A stretch of DNA of 64,000 bases, from positions 372,001 to 436,000 of the forward strand of contig CAVVWM010000002.1 of assembly GCA_963751955.1 (NCBI GenBank), in the 5' to 3' direction. Shown one piece after another: positions 25,927 through 34,677 of this stretch (position 1 is the stretch's first letter; every line of letters starts with the position of its first letter). A program made the translations under genes and the position numbers. Under the pieces are notes generated by a model. The model searched no databases and was not told the origin of the DNA. It saw only the letters and a list, made by a program, of their open reading frames with translations. The DNA is from JABDIY01 sp963751955. Lineage in GTDB: Bacteria; Actinomycetota; Acidimicrobiia; Acidimicrobiales; SZUA-35.

Positions 25927-27438
25927 CTAGACCGCAGGCTCGGGTGCGGACTGGTCTGGGACGTCGAAGCTACGGAGGATTGAATGGCCGCGAGCGTCCT
26001 CAGCGGCGGCGTCGGGTGCGAACCAGGCGGTCCGATACCCGAGTTTTCGGGCTGCATCCAGAATGTCGAGCTGGTCGTCCACAATGAGGATGTTGGCCGG
26101 CGGCTGACCCGTGACCCGGCGCAACACTTCGAAGATTGCCTGATCGGGCTTTCTGACGCCGACCGCACCGCTCACGACCCACGGATCCACCAGGGTGTCG
26201 AGACTGTGGCGCTGGCGCAACTTGCGCGCCCAGGCGGCGGAGTCGTTCGTGAAACACGCCACCCGTACCTCGCGGTCCCGGAGTGAACGAAGAAACTTCA
26301 CGACCCCGGGCTTGAGGGCGTGTTTGGCGAGGTACTCATCGTCGAGCTCAGCTGGGTCCCCGGGAACCTGGACGAGTTGCCAAAATGCTGACGGTTCGAT
26401 CCGACCAAGGCTCAATTGGCGCGCCCTGGTCGCGATCTCATCAGCAGTAAGCGGCGAGCCCTTCTCGAAACAGAACGGAATCAGCACATCGTCGATATCG
26501 GCGGCAGTCCCATAGAGCACGCCCATGCCATCGAGTGCGACCACCGTAGGGTTGGCCGACACCGCTGTGTCCGATCTCTCATCGTCGCCGCTGGGGACGA
26601 TCTTGGGATCTTTCTTCGGTGCACGCGCCGGGGGACGGTTCGTCGCCTTGGGAATCGGTTGCTGTCGAGTCTGAATGATCCGCAAGATCACTGCAAAAGC
26701 CAGCAGCAGCGCGACCGCACCGGCAAGAACAGCCACTCCCAGGGCCACGAGTGCACCGATCTGCCGAGTGGTGCTCTCGGACTGGACCGACACCTCTGAG
26801 GGATTGGCCAGGTTGGTTGACCAGAATCGCGCAGTCGAGTCCGACGCCTGGTCCAGCCGAGTGCCGTTGGAGCCATCGGGGGGAACCTCACCAGGAAGGG
26901 TGATCGACAGCCGAACGTTAACCCGTGACGGGTCCGCGTCTAGTCGCTCGGCGAAGGTCACGAGCGGCTCGCCGAGAAGCGTCTCGAGTTCGGCGTCGCT
27001 GAAGCCGGAGAACCCATTACCCGCTATTCGGCCCTCAACCGTGTAAGAAACCTGAGCGAAGCTGTTCTCCTTCACTAACGAGAACCCGCCGAACATGCCA
27101 TCGGGTCCAGCGATTTCATCCATCGTTGCGGCGAACTGATCGGGATTGGCAAACGCTTTCTGAGCACGAATTCGGGTTCTGCCGTCGTCGTCGAGTTCCC
27201 GAGGTTCGACGAACCAGCCCGAATCGTTGGCATCGGCAAGCGCCAACCCGGCTGCTTCCAGATCTGGGAGCGCGCTCGCTAGTTCAGGATCCAGAACGAC
27301 CGCTACCTCGACGGTGCCCGATCCGTCTTCTTCCACCTGGACCGTGGTGAGAATGTCAGCGTCACAGGCAGCGAGAAGAAGCACCAGTCCCAAGAGCACA
27401 GCGCGCCCGGAGATTCTGATCACACTCCGCAAAGACAC
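25927..27438 (-). CDS. LppM-like lipoprotein domain fused through a TM helix to a HAD hydrolase
   Basis: 503 residues. Signal peptide with lipobox LLAAC (Cys 25). Residues 26-225 resemble the LppM/DUF3153 family (TTVQVEEDGSGTVEVAVVLD, FGGFSLVKENSFAQVSYTVE). One membrane helix lies at about 227-252 (VALGVAVLAGAVALLLAFAV), then a Pro/Lys linker. From about 298 there is a HAD domain: motif I VVALDGMGVL (nucleophile Asp kept, second Asp replaced by Met, as in YihX-like HADs), motif II ACFTND near 392, motif III Lys in VRKPDQAIFEV, and motif IV ILIVDDQLDILDAARKLG. The predicted topology places LppM outside and the HAD domain in the cytoplasm. The two parts are normally separate proteins. Substrate unknown. 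Confidence 0.8.
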   Translation of the reverse strand: MSLRSVIRISGRAVLLGLVLLLAACDADILTTVQVEEDGSGTVEVAVVLDPELASALPDLEAAGLALADANDSGWFVEPRELDDDGRTRIRAQKAFANPDQFAATMDEIAGPDGMFGGFSLVKENSFAQVSYTVEGRIAGNGFSGFSDAELETLLGEPLVTFAERLDADPSRVNVRLSITLPGEVPPDGSNGTRLDQASDSTARFWSTNLANPSEVSVQSESTTRQIGALVALGVAVLAGAVALLLAFAVILRIIQTRQQPIPKATNRPPARAPKKDPKIVPSGDDERSDTAVSANPTVVALDGMGVLYGTAADIDDVLIPFCFEKGSPLTADEIATRARQLSLGRIEPSAFWQLVQVPGDPAELDDEYLAKHALKPGVVKFLRSLRDREVRVACFTNDSAAWARKLRQRHSLDTLVDPWVVSGAVGVRKPDQAIFEVLRRVTGQPPANILIVDDQLDILDAARKLGYRTAWFAPDAAAEDARGHSILRSFDVPDQSAPEPAV

Positions 27439-27540
27439 TGTCCACAGCGTAGTCGCCCAGATCTGACCCTGGCGTGAGCGTATGGTTCGGCGGAAGTGAT
27501 GGACTTCCGACGCGATGTCAGACGAGTGGAGGCAGTGAGA

Positions 27541-30069
27541 CTACGTTTCGGCCAGCTCGGGGGTTGAGGGGGGTTGGAAACCTTCGTGGGCGGTGAAGCT
27601 CAGCTCTTTGTCGCCGTCGTCGTTGGCGACCACATCGACCACAATGATCTGACCGGCCCGGAATTCCTTGTACAGCAGCTTCTCGGACAGCTGATCTTCG
27701 ATCATCCGCTGTATGGCCCGACGCAGCGGTCGAGCGCCCATGGTCGGGTCATAACCACTATCGGCCAAGAGGTGCTTGGCGTCGACGGTGAGTTCGAGTC
27801 CGATGCCTTGACCCTCGAGCTGCTCGGCCGTGCGGGCGATGAGAAGGTCGACGATCTCGGTGACCTCTGGCTTGGAGAGCTCGTGGAAGACGATGGTTTC
27901 GTCGACACGGTTGAGGAACTCGGGCCGGAAATGCAGCTTCAAAGCGTCGTTGACCTTTTCCTTCATGCGCTCATAGGTGACGGCCTCGTCGCTCCTGGCA
28001 AAGCCCAGCTGCGCCTTTCGAAGGTCTTGGGTTCCCAGGTTCGAGGTCATGATCAGCACGGTGTTGCGGAAGTCGACACTGCGGCCCTGGCTGTCGGTGA
28101 GCCGGCCCTCTTCAAGGATTTGGAGGAGCGTATTGAACACGTCGGGGTGGGCCTTTTCGATCTCGTCGAACAGCACCACGCTGAAGGGCTTGCGGCGCAC
28201 AGCCTCGGTGAGCTGGCCACCCTCTTCATAGCCGACGTAGCCCGGGGGCGAACCGACGAGGCGGGACACGGTGTGTTTCTCCATGTACTCAGACATGTCG
28301 AGGGTGATGAGGGCCTTGTCATCGCCGAACAGGAAGGCGCTGAGCGTCTTGGCCAGCTCGGTCTTGCCGACACCGGTTGGGCCCAGGAAGATGAACGAAC
28401 CGGAAGGACGTTTGGGGTCCTTCAGGCCGGCGCGGGTGCGGCGAATACTCTGGGAAACTGCCTTGATGGCGTCTTGTTGACCGATGACCCGCTTGTGGAG
28501 TTCATCCTCCATACGCAGGAGCTTCTCGGTCTCTGCCTCGGTGAGCTTGTAGACGGGGATGCCGGTCCAGATACTGAGAACTTCGGCGATCGATTCTTCG
28601 TTGACCTCGTCGAACAGGTCGACACCGGAAGCTTTGATTTCAGACTCCATCTCGGCCTTGCGGGCGAGAAGTTCTTTCTCCTCGTCGCGGAGGTTTCCGG
28701 CCGCTTCGAAGTCCTGGGACTCCACCGCTTCCTTCTTCTTCTCCACGATCCCAGACAGCTGTGCTTCGATCTCTTTGAACTCAGGCGGGGTAGCCATGCG
28801 CTTGATACGCAGACGGGAACCGGCCTCATCGATGAGGTCGATGGCCTTGTCGGGGAGATGGCGATCGGCGATGTAGCGATCAGCCAGGTTGGCGGCGGCA
28901 ACGAGCGCCTGATCGGTGATGGTCACCCGGTGGTGGCTTTCGTAGCGGTCACGGAGCCCTTTGAGGATCTCGATGGTGTGTTCCACCGTGGGTTCCTCGA
29001 CCTTGATCGGCTGGAACCGGCGCTCCAGGGCAGCGTCCTTTTCGAGATGCTTGCGATACTCGTCGATTGTGGTGGCACCGATTGTCTGTAGTTCACCGCG
29101 GGCCAGCATCGGCTTGAGGATGCTGGCGGCGTCGATGGCGCCTTCGGCGGCACCCGCACCCACAAGGGTGTGGATCTCGTCGATGAAAAGGACAATGTCG
29201 CCCCGGGTCTTGATCTCTTTGAGAACCTTCTTGAGTCGCTCCTCAAAGTCGCCGCGATACCGGGATCCGGCCACGAGGGCACCGAGGTCGAGGGTGTAGA
29301 GCTGCTTGCCTTCGAGGGTTTCGGGCACCTCGTCGTTGGCGATCATCTGGGCGAGGCCCTCAACGATGGCGGTCTTGCCAACGCCGGGCTCACCTATCAG
29401 CACAGGATTGTTCTTGGTGCGCCGGCTGAGGACCTGCATGAGACGCTCCGCTTCGCGCCCTCGGCCGATGACCGGATCGAGCTTCTTCTCACGAGCCAGT
29501 TGAGTCATGTTGCGACCGAACTGATCGAGAATGAGCGAACCGGACTGTGTTTCCCCTCCAGTCCCGCCGGCGGTCGCGCCGGCCTTTCCACCGCCGCCTT
29601 CACCCGGAGCAGAACCCTGGCTCGAGGGACCGCTATAGCCCGAAAGCAGCTGAATCACCTGCTGACGCACCCGCGAAAGATCGGCGCCGAGCTTCACCAG
29701 AACCTCCGCGGCAACACCCTCACCTTCCCTGATCAGACCGAGGAGGATGTGCTCGGTACCGATGTAGTTGTGACCGAGCTGAAGCGCTTCGCGCAGCGAG
29801 AGCTCGAGCACCTTCTTGGCGCGAGGGGTGAAGGGGATGTGTCCGCTGGGAGAGCTGGAGCCCTGCCCAATGATGTCCTGCACCTGCTCACGGACACCTT
29901 CGAGGCTGATAGACAGCGATTCGAGGGCCTTGGCAGCGACACCTTCCCCCTCGTGAATCAATCCGAGGAGGATGTGTTCGGTGCCGATGTAGTTGTGGTT
30001 GAGCAGACGGGCCTCTTCTTGGGCCAGCACCACCACACGGCGGGCACGGTCTGTAAAACGTTCGAACAT
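27541..30069 (-). CDS. clpC: ATP-dependent Clp protease ATP-binding subunit ClpC
   Basis: 842 residues, full length. Two Clp-N repeats (residues 1-145; NHNYIGTEHILLGLIHEGEG and GHNYIGTEHILLGLIREGEG). AAA1 has GEPGVGKTAIVEG near 230. A UVR-type coiled middle region is near 450 (QDFEAAGNLRDEEKELLARK). AAA2 has GPTGVGKTELAK near 565, followed by a C-terminal D2-small domain. ClpC unfolds substrates for ClpP and is the main actinobacterial Clp unfoldase with adaptor-dependent substrates. No ctsR or mcsAB is adjacent. The start ATG 30069 has an AGAGG ribosome site just upstream. Confidence 0.96.
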   Translation of the reverse strand: MFERFTDRARRVVVLAQEEARLLNHNYIGTEHILLGLIHEGEGVAAKALESLSISLEGVREQVQDIIGQGSSSPSGHIPFTPRAKKVLELSLREALQLGHNYIGTEHILLGLIREGEGVAAEVLVKLGADLSRVRQQVIQLLSGYSGPSSQGSAPGEGGGGKAGATAGGTGGETQSGSLILDQFGRNMTQLAREKKLDPVIGRGREAERLMQVLSRRTKNNPVLIGEPGVGKTAIVEGLAQMIANDEVPETLEGKQLYTLDLGALVAGSRYRGDFEERLKKVLKEIKTRGDIVLFIDEIHTLVGAGAAEGAIDAASILKPMLARGELQTIGATTIDEYRKHLEKDAALERRFQPIKVEEPTVEHTIEILKGLRDRYESHHRVTITDQALVAAANLADRYIADRHLPDKAIDLIDEAGSRLRIKRMATPPEFKEIEAQLSGIVEKKKEAVESQDFEAAGNLRDEEKELLARKAEMESEIKASGVDLFDEVNEESIAEVLSIWTGIPVYKLTEAETEKLLRMEDELHKRVIGQQDAIKAVSQSIRRTRAGLKDPKRPSGSFIFLGPTGVGKTELAKTLSAFLFGDDKALITLDMSEYMEKHTVSRLVGSPPGYVGYEEGGQLTEAVRRKPFSVVLFDEIEKAHPDVFNTLLQILEEGRLTDSQGRSVDFRNTVLIMTSNLGTQDLRKAQLGFARSDEAVTYERMKEKVNDALKLHFRPEFLNRVDETIVFHELSKPEVTEIVDLLIARTAEQLEGQGIGLELTVDAKHLLADSGYDPTMGARPLRRAIQRMIEDQLSEKLLYKEFRAGQIIVVDVVANDDGDKELSFTAHEGFQPPSTPELAET

Positions 30070-30158
30070 GGATCCTCTTTTCGATCGAGGGGGGTGGGAT
30101 GAGTCTACCTGTCCCTCAATATGAAGGTCGGCGAGAGCGGGGGCGGAATAAGCCGTTT

Positions 30159-30176
30159 GGCCCAGTTTGATGGGCC
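30159..30176 (-). terminator. Short inverted repeat downstream of the polyprenyl synthase
   Basis: GGCCCA, six bases, TGGGCC, within the 215-bp gap between clpC and the polyprenyl synthase gene. It could end the minus-strand synthase transcript. There is no T run, so support is weak. Nothing else stands out in this gap apart from presumed clpC promoter sequence. Confidence 0.25.
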
Positions 30177-30284
30177 CACACTGGATTCAACGAACCGGGC
30201 GGCCGGATTGTTCCATGAAGGAGCCTACGGCCGTCCCTGTCCTTCGGCGGCGCTGGGCGACAACCGAAAGATCAAGAGCGAGAG

Positions 30285-31277
30285 TCAGCCGGCGGCAGCG
30301 GTGGCCGAGGCCAGGAGGTGATCACAAGCCGCTGCCAGGGCGTTCGCCGCTTCGTTGTCGCTCACAGTGGCAATCACATCTTTGGCCTCGTTCACAAACC
30401 CCACCGCAACCTGGTGGGCCGAGGCAACACCCGGGCCGTTTCTCACGATTTCAATGGCGGCCAGACGGTGGGATTCAGACATGTCTTCACTGAGGAGGGG
30501 GCGGAGTTCGCCGCCAACGGTTGAACCCAGGGTGTGAATCACCGGTAGTGAGTACACCCCTTCCAACATGTCGTTGCCTGCCGGTTTGCCCAGCTGCTCA
30601 TCCGAGGCGACCACGTCGAGGATGTCGTCGACCACTTGGAACGCCATTCCATAGAGACGGCCGAATTCGGTGAGCGAGTCAATTGCGGTCCGGTCCTGTC
30701 CGCTGACAATGCCGCCGATTCGGGCGGCCGCGGCGTACAGCGAGGCCGTTTTACCTTCAATGCTGGGGAAGTACTGGCTTTCGTTGCGTTGAGTGTCGTA
30801 GAGGGTTTGAAGCTCTCCAACCTGACCCTGACAAAGGTGGGAGATGGTTGTAGCCAGAAGTCCCGCAACTTCGACGCCGAGGTCGGCGGCGATCTCCGAA
30901 GCCTTGGCCAGCAGGTAGTCGCCGGCGAGGATTGCCCGAAGATTTCCCCACCGCGCGTTCACACTCTCAACCTGGCGGCGGAGTTTGGCTTCGTCCATGA
31001 CGTCGTCGTGATACAGACTGCCAATGTGCACCAATTCCACCGAAACCCCACCGCGGACGACATCGATGTGAACCGGTTCGCCATCGGGAAGTGAACAAGC
31101 AGCCGCAGCTATCGCAAATCGCGGTCGCAAGCGCTTTCCGCCCGCCTTTATCAGGTGCGAGGCGATCTCGGTGAGATACGGGTCTCCGTCGATGTGAACC
31201 GTGGCCAGCAGTGTCTCTTCCACCCGGTGGGTGTCGAGCGCCGACGTCGGCAAGCGTTTGAGTGGATTGGCGGACAC
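30285..31277 (-). CDS. Long-chain polyprenyl diphosphate synthase
   Basis: 330 residues. The two Asp-rich motifs of trans-prenyltransferases are present: LYHDDVMDEAKLRR near residue 90 and VVDDILDVV near 215; also GGKRLRPRF. The first motif is DDxxD with small residues upstream (VELVHIGSLYHDD), pointing to a long-chain (C35-C50) product, for the menaquinone side chain. Product length is an inference. It uses IPP units supplied by the MEP pathway represented by ispD/ispF. Confidence 0.9.
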   Translation of the reverse strand: MSANPLKRLPTSALDTHRVEETLLATVHIDGDPYLTEIASHLIKAGGKRLRPRFAIAAAACSLPDGEPVHIDVVRGGVSVELVHIGSLYHDDVMDEAKLRRQVESVNARWGNLRAILAGDYLLAKASEIAADLGVEVAGLLATTISHLCQGQVGELQTLYDTQRNESQYFPSIEGKTASLYAAAARIGGIVSGQDRTAIDSLTEFGRLYGMAFQVVDDILDVVASDEQLGKPAGNDMLEGVYSLPVIHTLGSTVGGELRPLLSEDMSESHRLAAIEIVRNGPGVASAHQVAVGFVNEAKDVIATVSDNEAANALAAACDHLLASATAAAG

Positions 31278-31371
31278 GGAGATCAGGTTAGGTCACACCA
31301 ACCTTGTGCCGCTCATCCAAGCGACACGATGTGACACCCACCCTGGACCGCAGACGATCCTCGATCTTGGC

Positions 31372-31860
31372 TCAGAAGTCGAATTCAGCGTCTACGTCGT
31401 CGGGAACCATAGGGTCTGACCCCGATGACGGGCCACCGGCTGGGAGGTAGAAGGCTTCGGTGAGCCATCCCAGAATCTCGTTGTCAATCTGCTTGGACTC
31501 GCTCAAGTTGACTACGTGGAAGTACTTGTCAGTGTTCATGTGCTGAACCACTTTGCGCGAGAGCTTCCCTGAGCTGAGCTTGCGAGATAGCGAGAACCCG
31601 AGGGCGGTCCATTTGGTCTTGGCCCGGAGCTCACAGATCATCGGCCCGTTCTTGATCTTGATCCCCATCGCAATCGGATCGACGATCAGATCGCCGCCAT
31701 CCAAGGAAGCTAGGTGACCGTACACCACATCAAAGACCGGCTTCTCCCACGGCTTGGCGTCGGCGAAGTACTCCTCCAGGGACATCCCCGGTGAGCACAT
31801 GTGACCCTGACGAACCTTGCCGAATTCGCGTTTGCATTTGGGACACCTCCAGCGCGCCAT
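31372..31860 (-). CDS. DUF5655-type protein with N-terminal zinc ribbon
   Basis: 162 residues from ATG 31860 (MARWRCPKCKREFGKVRQGH); the frame upstream overlaps lysS. The first ~25 residues hold CPKC...H-x-C, a possible zinc ribbon. The rest matches the DUF5655 fold as I recall it: YFADAKPWEKPVFDVVYGHL, KIKNGPMICELRAKTKWTAL, and SRKVVQHMNTDKYFHVVNLS. Members occur as small stand-alone proteins or fused to nucleic-acid-related domains. Function unknown. The 3' end is acidic (DDVDAEFDF). Confidence 0.7.
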   Translation of the reverse strand: MARWRCPKCKREFGKVRQGHMCSPGMSLEEYFADAKPWEKPVFDVVYGHLASLDGGDLIVDPIAMGIKIKNGPMICELRAKTKWTALGFSLSRKLSSGKLSRKVVQHMNTDKYFHVVNLSESKQIDNEILGWLTEAFYLPAGGPSSGSDPMVPDDVDAEFDF

Positions 31861-31882
31861 GTGGCGATCGTAGTTTGAAGGG

Positions 31883-33295
31883 TCAGTCGAAGACTTCGGG
31901 CTTGAGGGTGGGGAACAACACGACGTCGCGAATGGTCTGCACATCGGCCAGCAGCATGATCAACCGGTCCATACCTATTCCCAAGCCTCCCGTTGGAGGA
32001 AGGCCGTAGTCGAGCGCTCGAAGGTAATCCTCATCAACGAGCATCGCTTCGGCGTCACCGGCTTCTCCAGCCTTTACCTGATCCTCGAACCGGGCCCGTT
32101 GTTCGGCGGGGTCGTACAGCTCGCTGAATGCGTTGCACAACTCTCGGCCGGCAACGATGCCCTCGAACCGTTCGGTGAAGCCCGGTTTGTCCCGGTGAAT
32201 CCGCGACAGCGGGGAGACCTCTTCGGGATAATCGATCACAAAGATGGGATCCCACAGATTGCCTTCAACGGTCTTCTCGTACAGCTCGAGCAGCAACTTG
32301 CCTGGGCCGTAGCTGTCCTTGATCGCCACGTCATGGTTCCGGCAGATCTCTCGGAGCGCCTCGATCGGTGAGTCGAGGCCCACCGATTCACCGGTGTGCT
32401 CATTGATGAGATCAACCAGCGTGGCTCGACGCCACGGGGCAGCCAAGCTGATCGGTTGGCCGTCGTAGGTGATCTCGGTCGACCCGGTCAGCTCGATGGC
32501 CAAGTGTTCCACCAGTTGTTCGACCAACTCCATGATGTCGCCGTAGTCGGCGTAGGCCTGGTAGAGCTCGAGCATCGTGAACTCGGGGTTGTGGCGGGTG
32601 CTGATTCCCTCGTTTCGAAACACCCGAGCGATCTCGAACACCCGCTCGATCCCACCCACGATCAACCGCTTCAGGTAGAGCTCGGGGGCGATTCGCAGGA
32701 AGAACTCGCTGTCCAAGGCGTTGTGGTGGGTGGTGAAGGGTCGAGCCAGCGCACCCCCCGGGATGGGGTGGAACACCGGGGTCTCTACCTCGATGAAGTC
32801 CCGATCCTCCAACCAGCGGCGGGTGAGGCTGATCGCCTTGGACCGCAGTACGAATGCATCTCGCGCCTGGGGGGTTACCCAGAGGTCGACGTATCGCTGC
32901 CGGTAACGAAGCTCGGGATCGGAGATGCCGTGGAACTTGTCGGGAAACTGACGATGGGTCTTGGCCAGCACCGTCCACTCCTCCACCTTCACACTCAGTT
33001 CACCTCGGCGGGTCTTCATCACTTCGCCCGTGACCCCGATCCAATCCCCCAGCGATAAGGCGGTGAAGTCTTCGAAGTTGGGGGTGACCTTCGAAGGTGC
33101 GAACAGTTGGATTCGACCCGAGCCATCTTGCAGGGTGCCGAACGCCAGCTTGCCCTGGGTACGGCGCAGCATCAGCCGCCCGGCGATCGTGGCCTTCACT
33201 CCGGCTTCGGTGCCGTCGTCGAGGTGGCCGAACTTCTCGTTCAGCTCCGCCGAAGTGGCGTTCGGTTCAAATCGGTAAGGGATCTCGTGCGACAT
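31883..33295 (-). CDS. lysS: Lysyl-tRNA synthetase, class II
   Basis: 470 residues from ATG 33295 (MSHEIPYRFEPNATSAELNE). N-terminal OB-fold anticodon domain (GRLMLRRTQGKLAFGTLQDG). Catalytic motif 1 region RRWLEDRDFIEVETPVFHP, motif 2 VFRNEGISTRHNPEFTMLE, and motif 3 GLPPTGGLGIGMDRL. Slightly shorter than E. coli LysRS. Charges tRNA-Lys. The start is 22 bp downstream of the nadC stop, so the two are probably co-transcribed. Confidence 0.95.
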   Translation of the reverse strand: MSHEIPYRFEPNATSAELNEKFGHLDDGTEAGVKATIAGRLMLRRTQGKLAFGTLQDGSGRIQLFAPSKVTPNFEDFTALSLGDWIGVTGEVMKTRRGELSVKVEEWTVLAKTHRQFPDKFHGISDPELRYRQRYVDLWVTPQARDAFVLRSKAISLTRRWLEDRDFIEVETPVFHPIPGGALARPFTTHHNALDSEFFLRIAPELYLKRLIVGGIERVFEIARVFRNEGISTRHNPEFTMLELYQAYADYGDIMELVEQLVEHLAIELTGSTEITYDGQPISLAAPWRRATLVDLINEHTGESVGLDSPIEALREICRNHDVAIKDSYGPGKLLLELYEKTVEGNLWDPIFVIDYPEEVSPLSRIHRDKPGFTERFEGIVAGRELCNAFSELYDPAEQRARFEDQVKAGEAGDAEAMLVDEDYLRALDYGLPPTGGLGIGMDRLIMLLADVQTIRDVVLFPTLKPEVFD

Positions 33296-33317
33296 GGAAT
33301 CTTTCCGGCCCGTTCTG

Positions 33318-34190
33318 TCAGGCGTGAGGGCGGACGTCGAGACCGATGTCGAGGACACCGGCAGCGTTGGTGAGCGAACCGGAGGATACGAGATCGACGC
33401 CGGTTTCGGCGTATGAATCCAGTGTGGTCAGGTTGATTCCGCCACTTGCCTCCAGGAGCGGCCGGCGAGTGCCATTCTCCAACGCCCACTTGTGAGCCTC
33501 AGCGACCAGGGGCTTGAGTTCCTCGGGGCTGAAATTGTCGAGCAAGATGATGTCGGCCCCAGCTTCCATCGCGGCGATCATCTGATCCCGACGATCGGCC
33601 TCCACATGGATGGTTCGACCAGGCCAGCGGCTCCTGGCTTTGGCCACTGCGTCGGCGATTGTGGTGCCAATCAGGTGATTGTCCTTGAGCATGAACCAGT
33701 CGCTGAGATTTCCGCGATGGTTGACAGCACCGCCGGCCCGAACCGCCGCCTTCTGCATACTCCGGTAGCCGGGTGTGGTCTTTCGGGTGTCCCACACGAT
33801 CACCCGCCCAGCGGCGAGATCCACCCATTTGGCTGCATTGGTAGCGATTCCGCTGAGTGCACTGAGAAAATTCAGTGCGGTGCGCTCGGCGGTGAGCAGG
33901 GTGGCGAAAGGACCGCGTGCGACTCCGAGAACGTCGCCAGCTTCGATGCGGTCGCCGTCTGTCTTGGCCCATTCGATCGTGAGCATTGGGTCGACCGCTG
34001 CGAACGTCTCGTCCACACACAGGCAACCGGCGACCACTCCGGCCTCGCGGGCCATGAATTCGGCGGTCGCTGCGAGCGCGGGATCGATCAGAGACGATGT
34101 GAGGTCGCCGAAGGGCGTGAGGTCTTCTGCGAGGGCAATCCCAACCATCGTTCGTACGTCGGCAACAGGGGGAAGCAGGTCTCTCCGCAT
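33318..34190 (-). CDS. nadC: Nicotinate-nucleotide pyrophosphorylase (quinolinate PRTase)
   Basis: 290 residues. Features: ALAEDLTPFGDLTS, LTAERTALNFLSALSGIAT, WDTRKTTPGYRSMQKAAVRA (Arg/Lys-rich quinolinate site), NHRGNLSDWFMLKDNH, HVEADRRDQM and LEASGGINL. Converts quinolinate and PRPP to nicotinate mononucleotide in de novo NAD synthesis. nadB lies about 3.5 kb upstream on the same strand, separated by the DGPF-ECF42 genes, an AEC carrier and nei. nadA is not in the window. Confidence 0.95.
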   Translation of the reverse strand: MRRDLLPPVADVRTMVGIALAEDLTPFGDLTSSLIDPALAATAEFMAREAGVVAGCLCVDETFAAVDPMLTIEWAKTDGDRIEAGDVLGVARGPFATLLTAERTALNFLSALSGIATNAAKWVDLAAGRVIVWDTRKTTPGYRSMQKAAVRAGGAVNHRGNLSDWFMLKDNHLIGTTIADAVAKARSRWPGRTIHVEADRRDQMIAAMEAGADIILLDNFSPEELKPLVAEAHKWALENGTRRPLLEASGGINLTTLDSYAETGVDLVSSGSLTNAAGVLDIGLDVRPHA

Positions 34191-34320
34191 TCAGCCAGGC
34201 TAGTGGTCCCTGTTCAGGTCCATTCCCGTTCTTGGTTCAGTGTTGTCCCTCCGGAGACAGGTCGTTCGTCGTGTAGTTGAATCGGGGGAGACCCGATTCG
34301 CCAAACGAAAGGTACCCACC

Positions 34321-34671
34321 ATGAAATACGCACTGCTTCTCTACTCAGATGAGTCCATCACTCCTGACTTCGGTACTCCCGAGATGGACGCCGAAATGCA
34401 GGATTGGGAGAAGTTCACAGTCGATCTGGCAGCAGCCGGAAAACACCTCGGCGGCGAAGCACTTCACCCAACCCAAGCAGCCACCACGGTGCGGGTGCGC
34501 GATGGAAAGACCGTCACCGTCGATGGGCCCTTCGCCGAAACCAAAGAGGCGCTCGGCGGTCTCTACTTGATCGAAGCAGAGAACCTCGACGAGGCAACCG
34601 AGTGGGCGTTGAAGATCCCCAACATCAGCTATGGCACGGTCGAAATCCGGCCGATCGTAGAATTCGATTAA
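34321..34671 (+). CDS. YCII/DGPF domain protein (ECF42 partner)
   Basis: 116 residues from ATG 34321 (MKYALLLYSDESITPDFGTP); codons upstream are in the leader. Ferredoxin-like YCII fold with the diagnostic VDGPFAETKEALGGLYLIEA motif (DGPF). Such proteins are consistently encoded next to ECF42 sigma factors, as here, where the sigma gene begins seven bases after this stop. In studied actinobacteria DGPF genes are the main targets of their own ECF42 (established knowledge). Biochemical role unknown. Confidence 0.88.
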   Translation: MKYALLLYSDESITPDFGTPEMDAEMQDWEKFTVDLAAAGKHLGGEALHPTQAATTVRVRDGKTVTVDGPFAETKEALGGLYLIEAENLDEATEWALKIPNISYGTVEIRPIVEFD

Positions 34672-34677
34672 GGCCTG

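Noticed and set aside
27488..27512. GGAAGT-ACTTCC inverted repeat upstream of the LppM-HAD gene
   Set aside because: Six-base arms only; could be an operator or the clpC terminator, but evidence is too thin for a feature.
27574..29091. Long plus-strand frame antisense to clpC
   Set aside because: Shadow of an unambiguous clpC gene.
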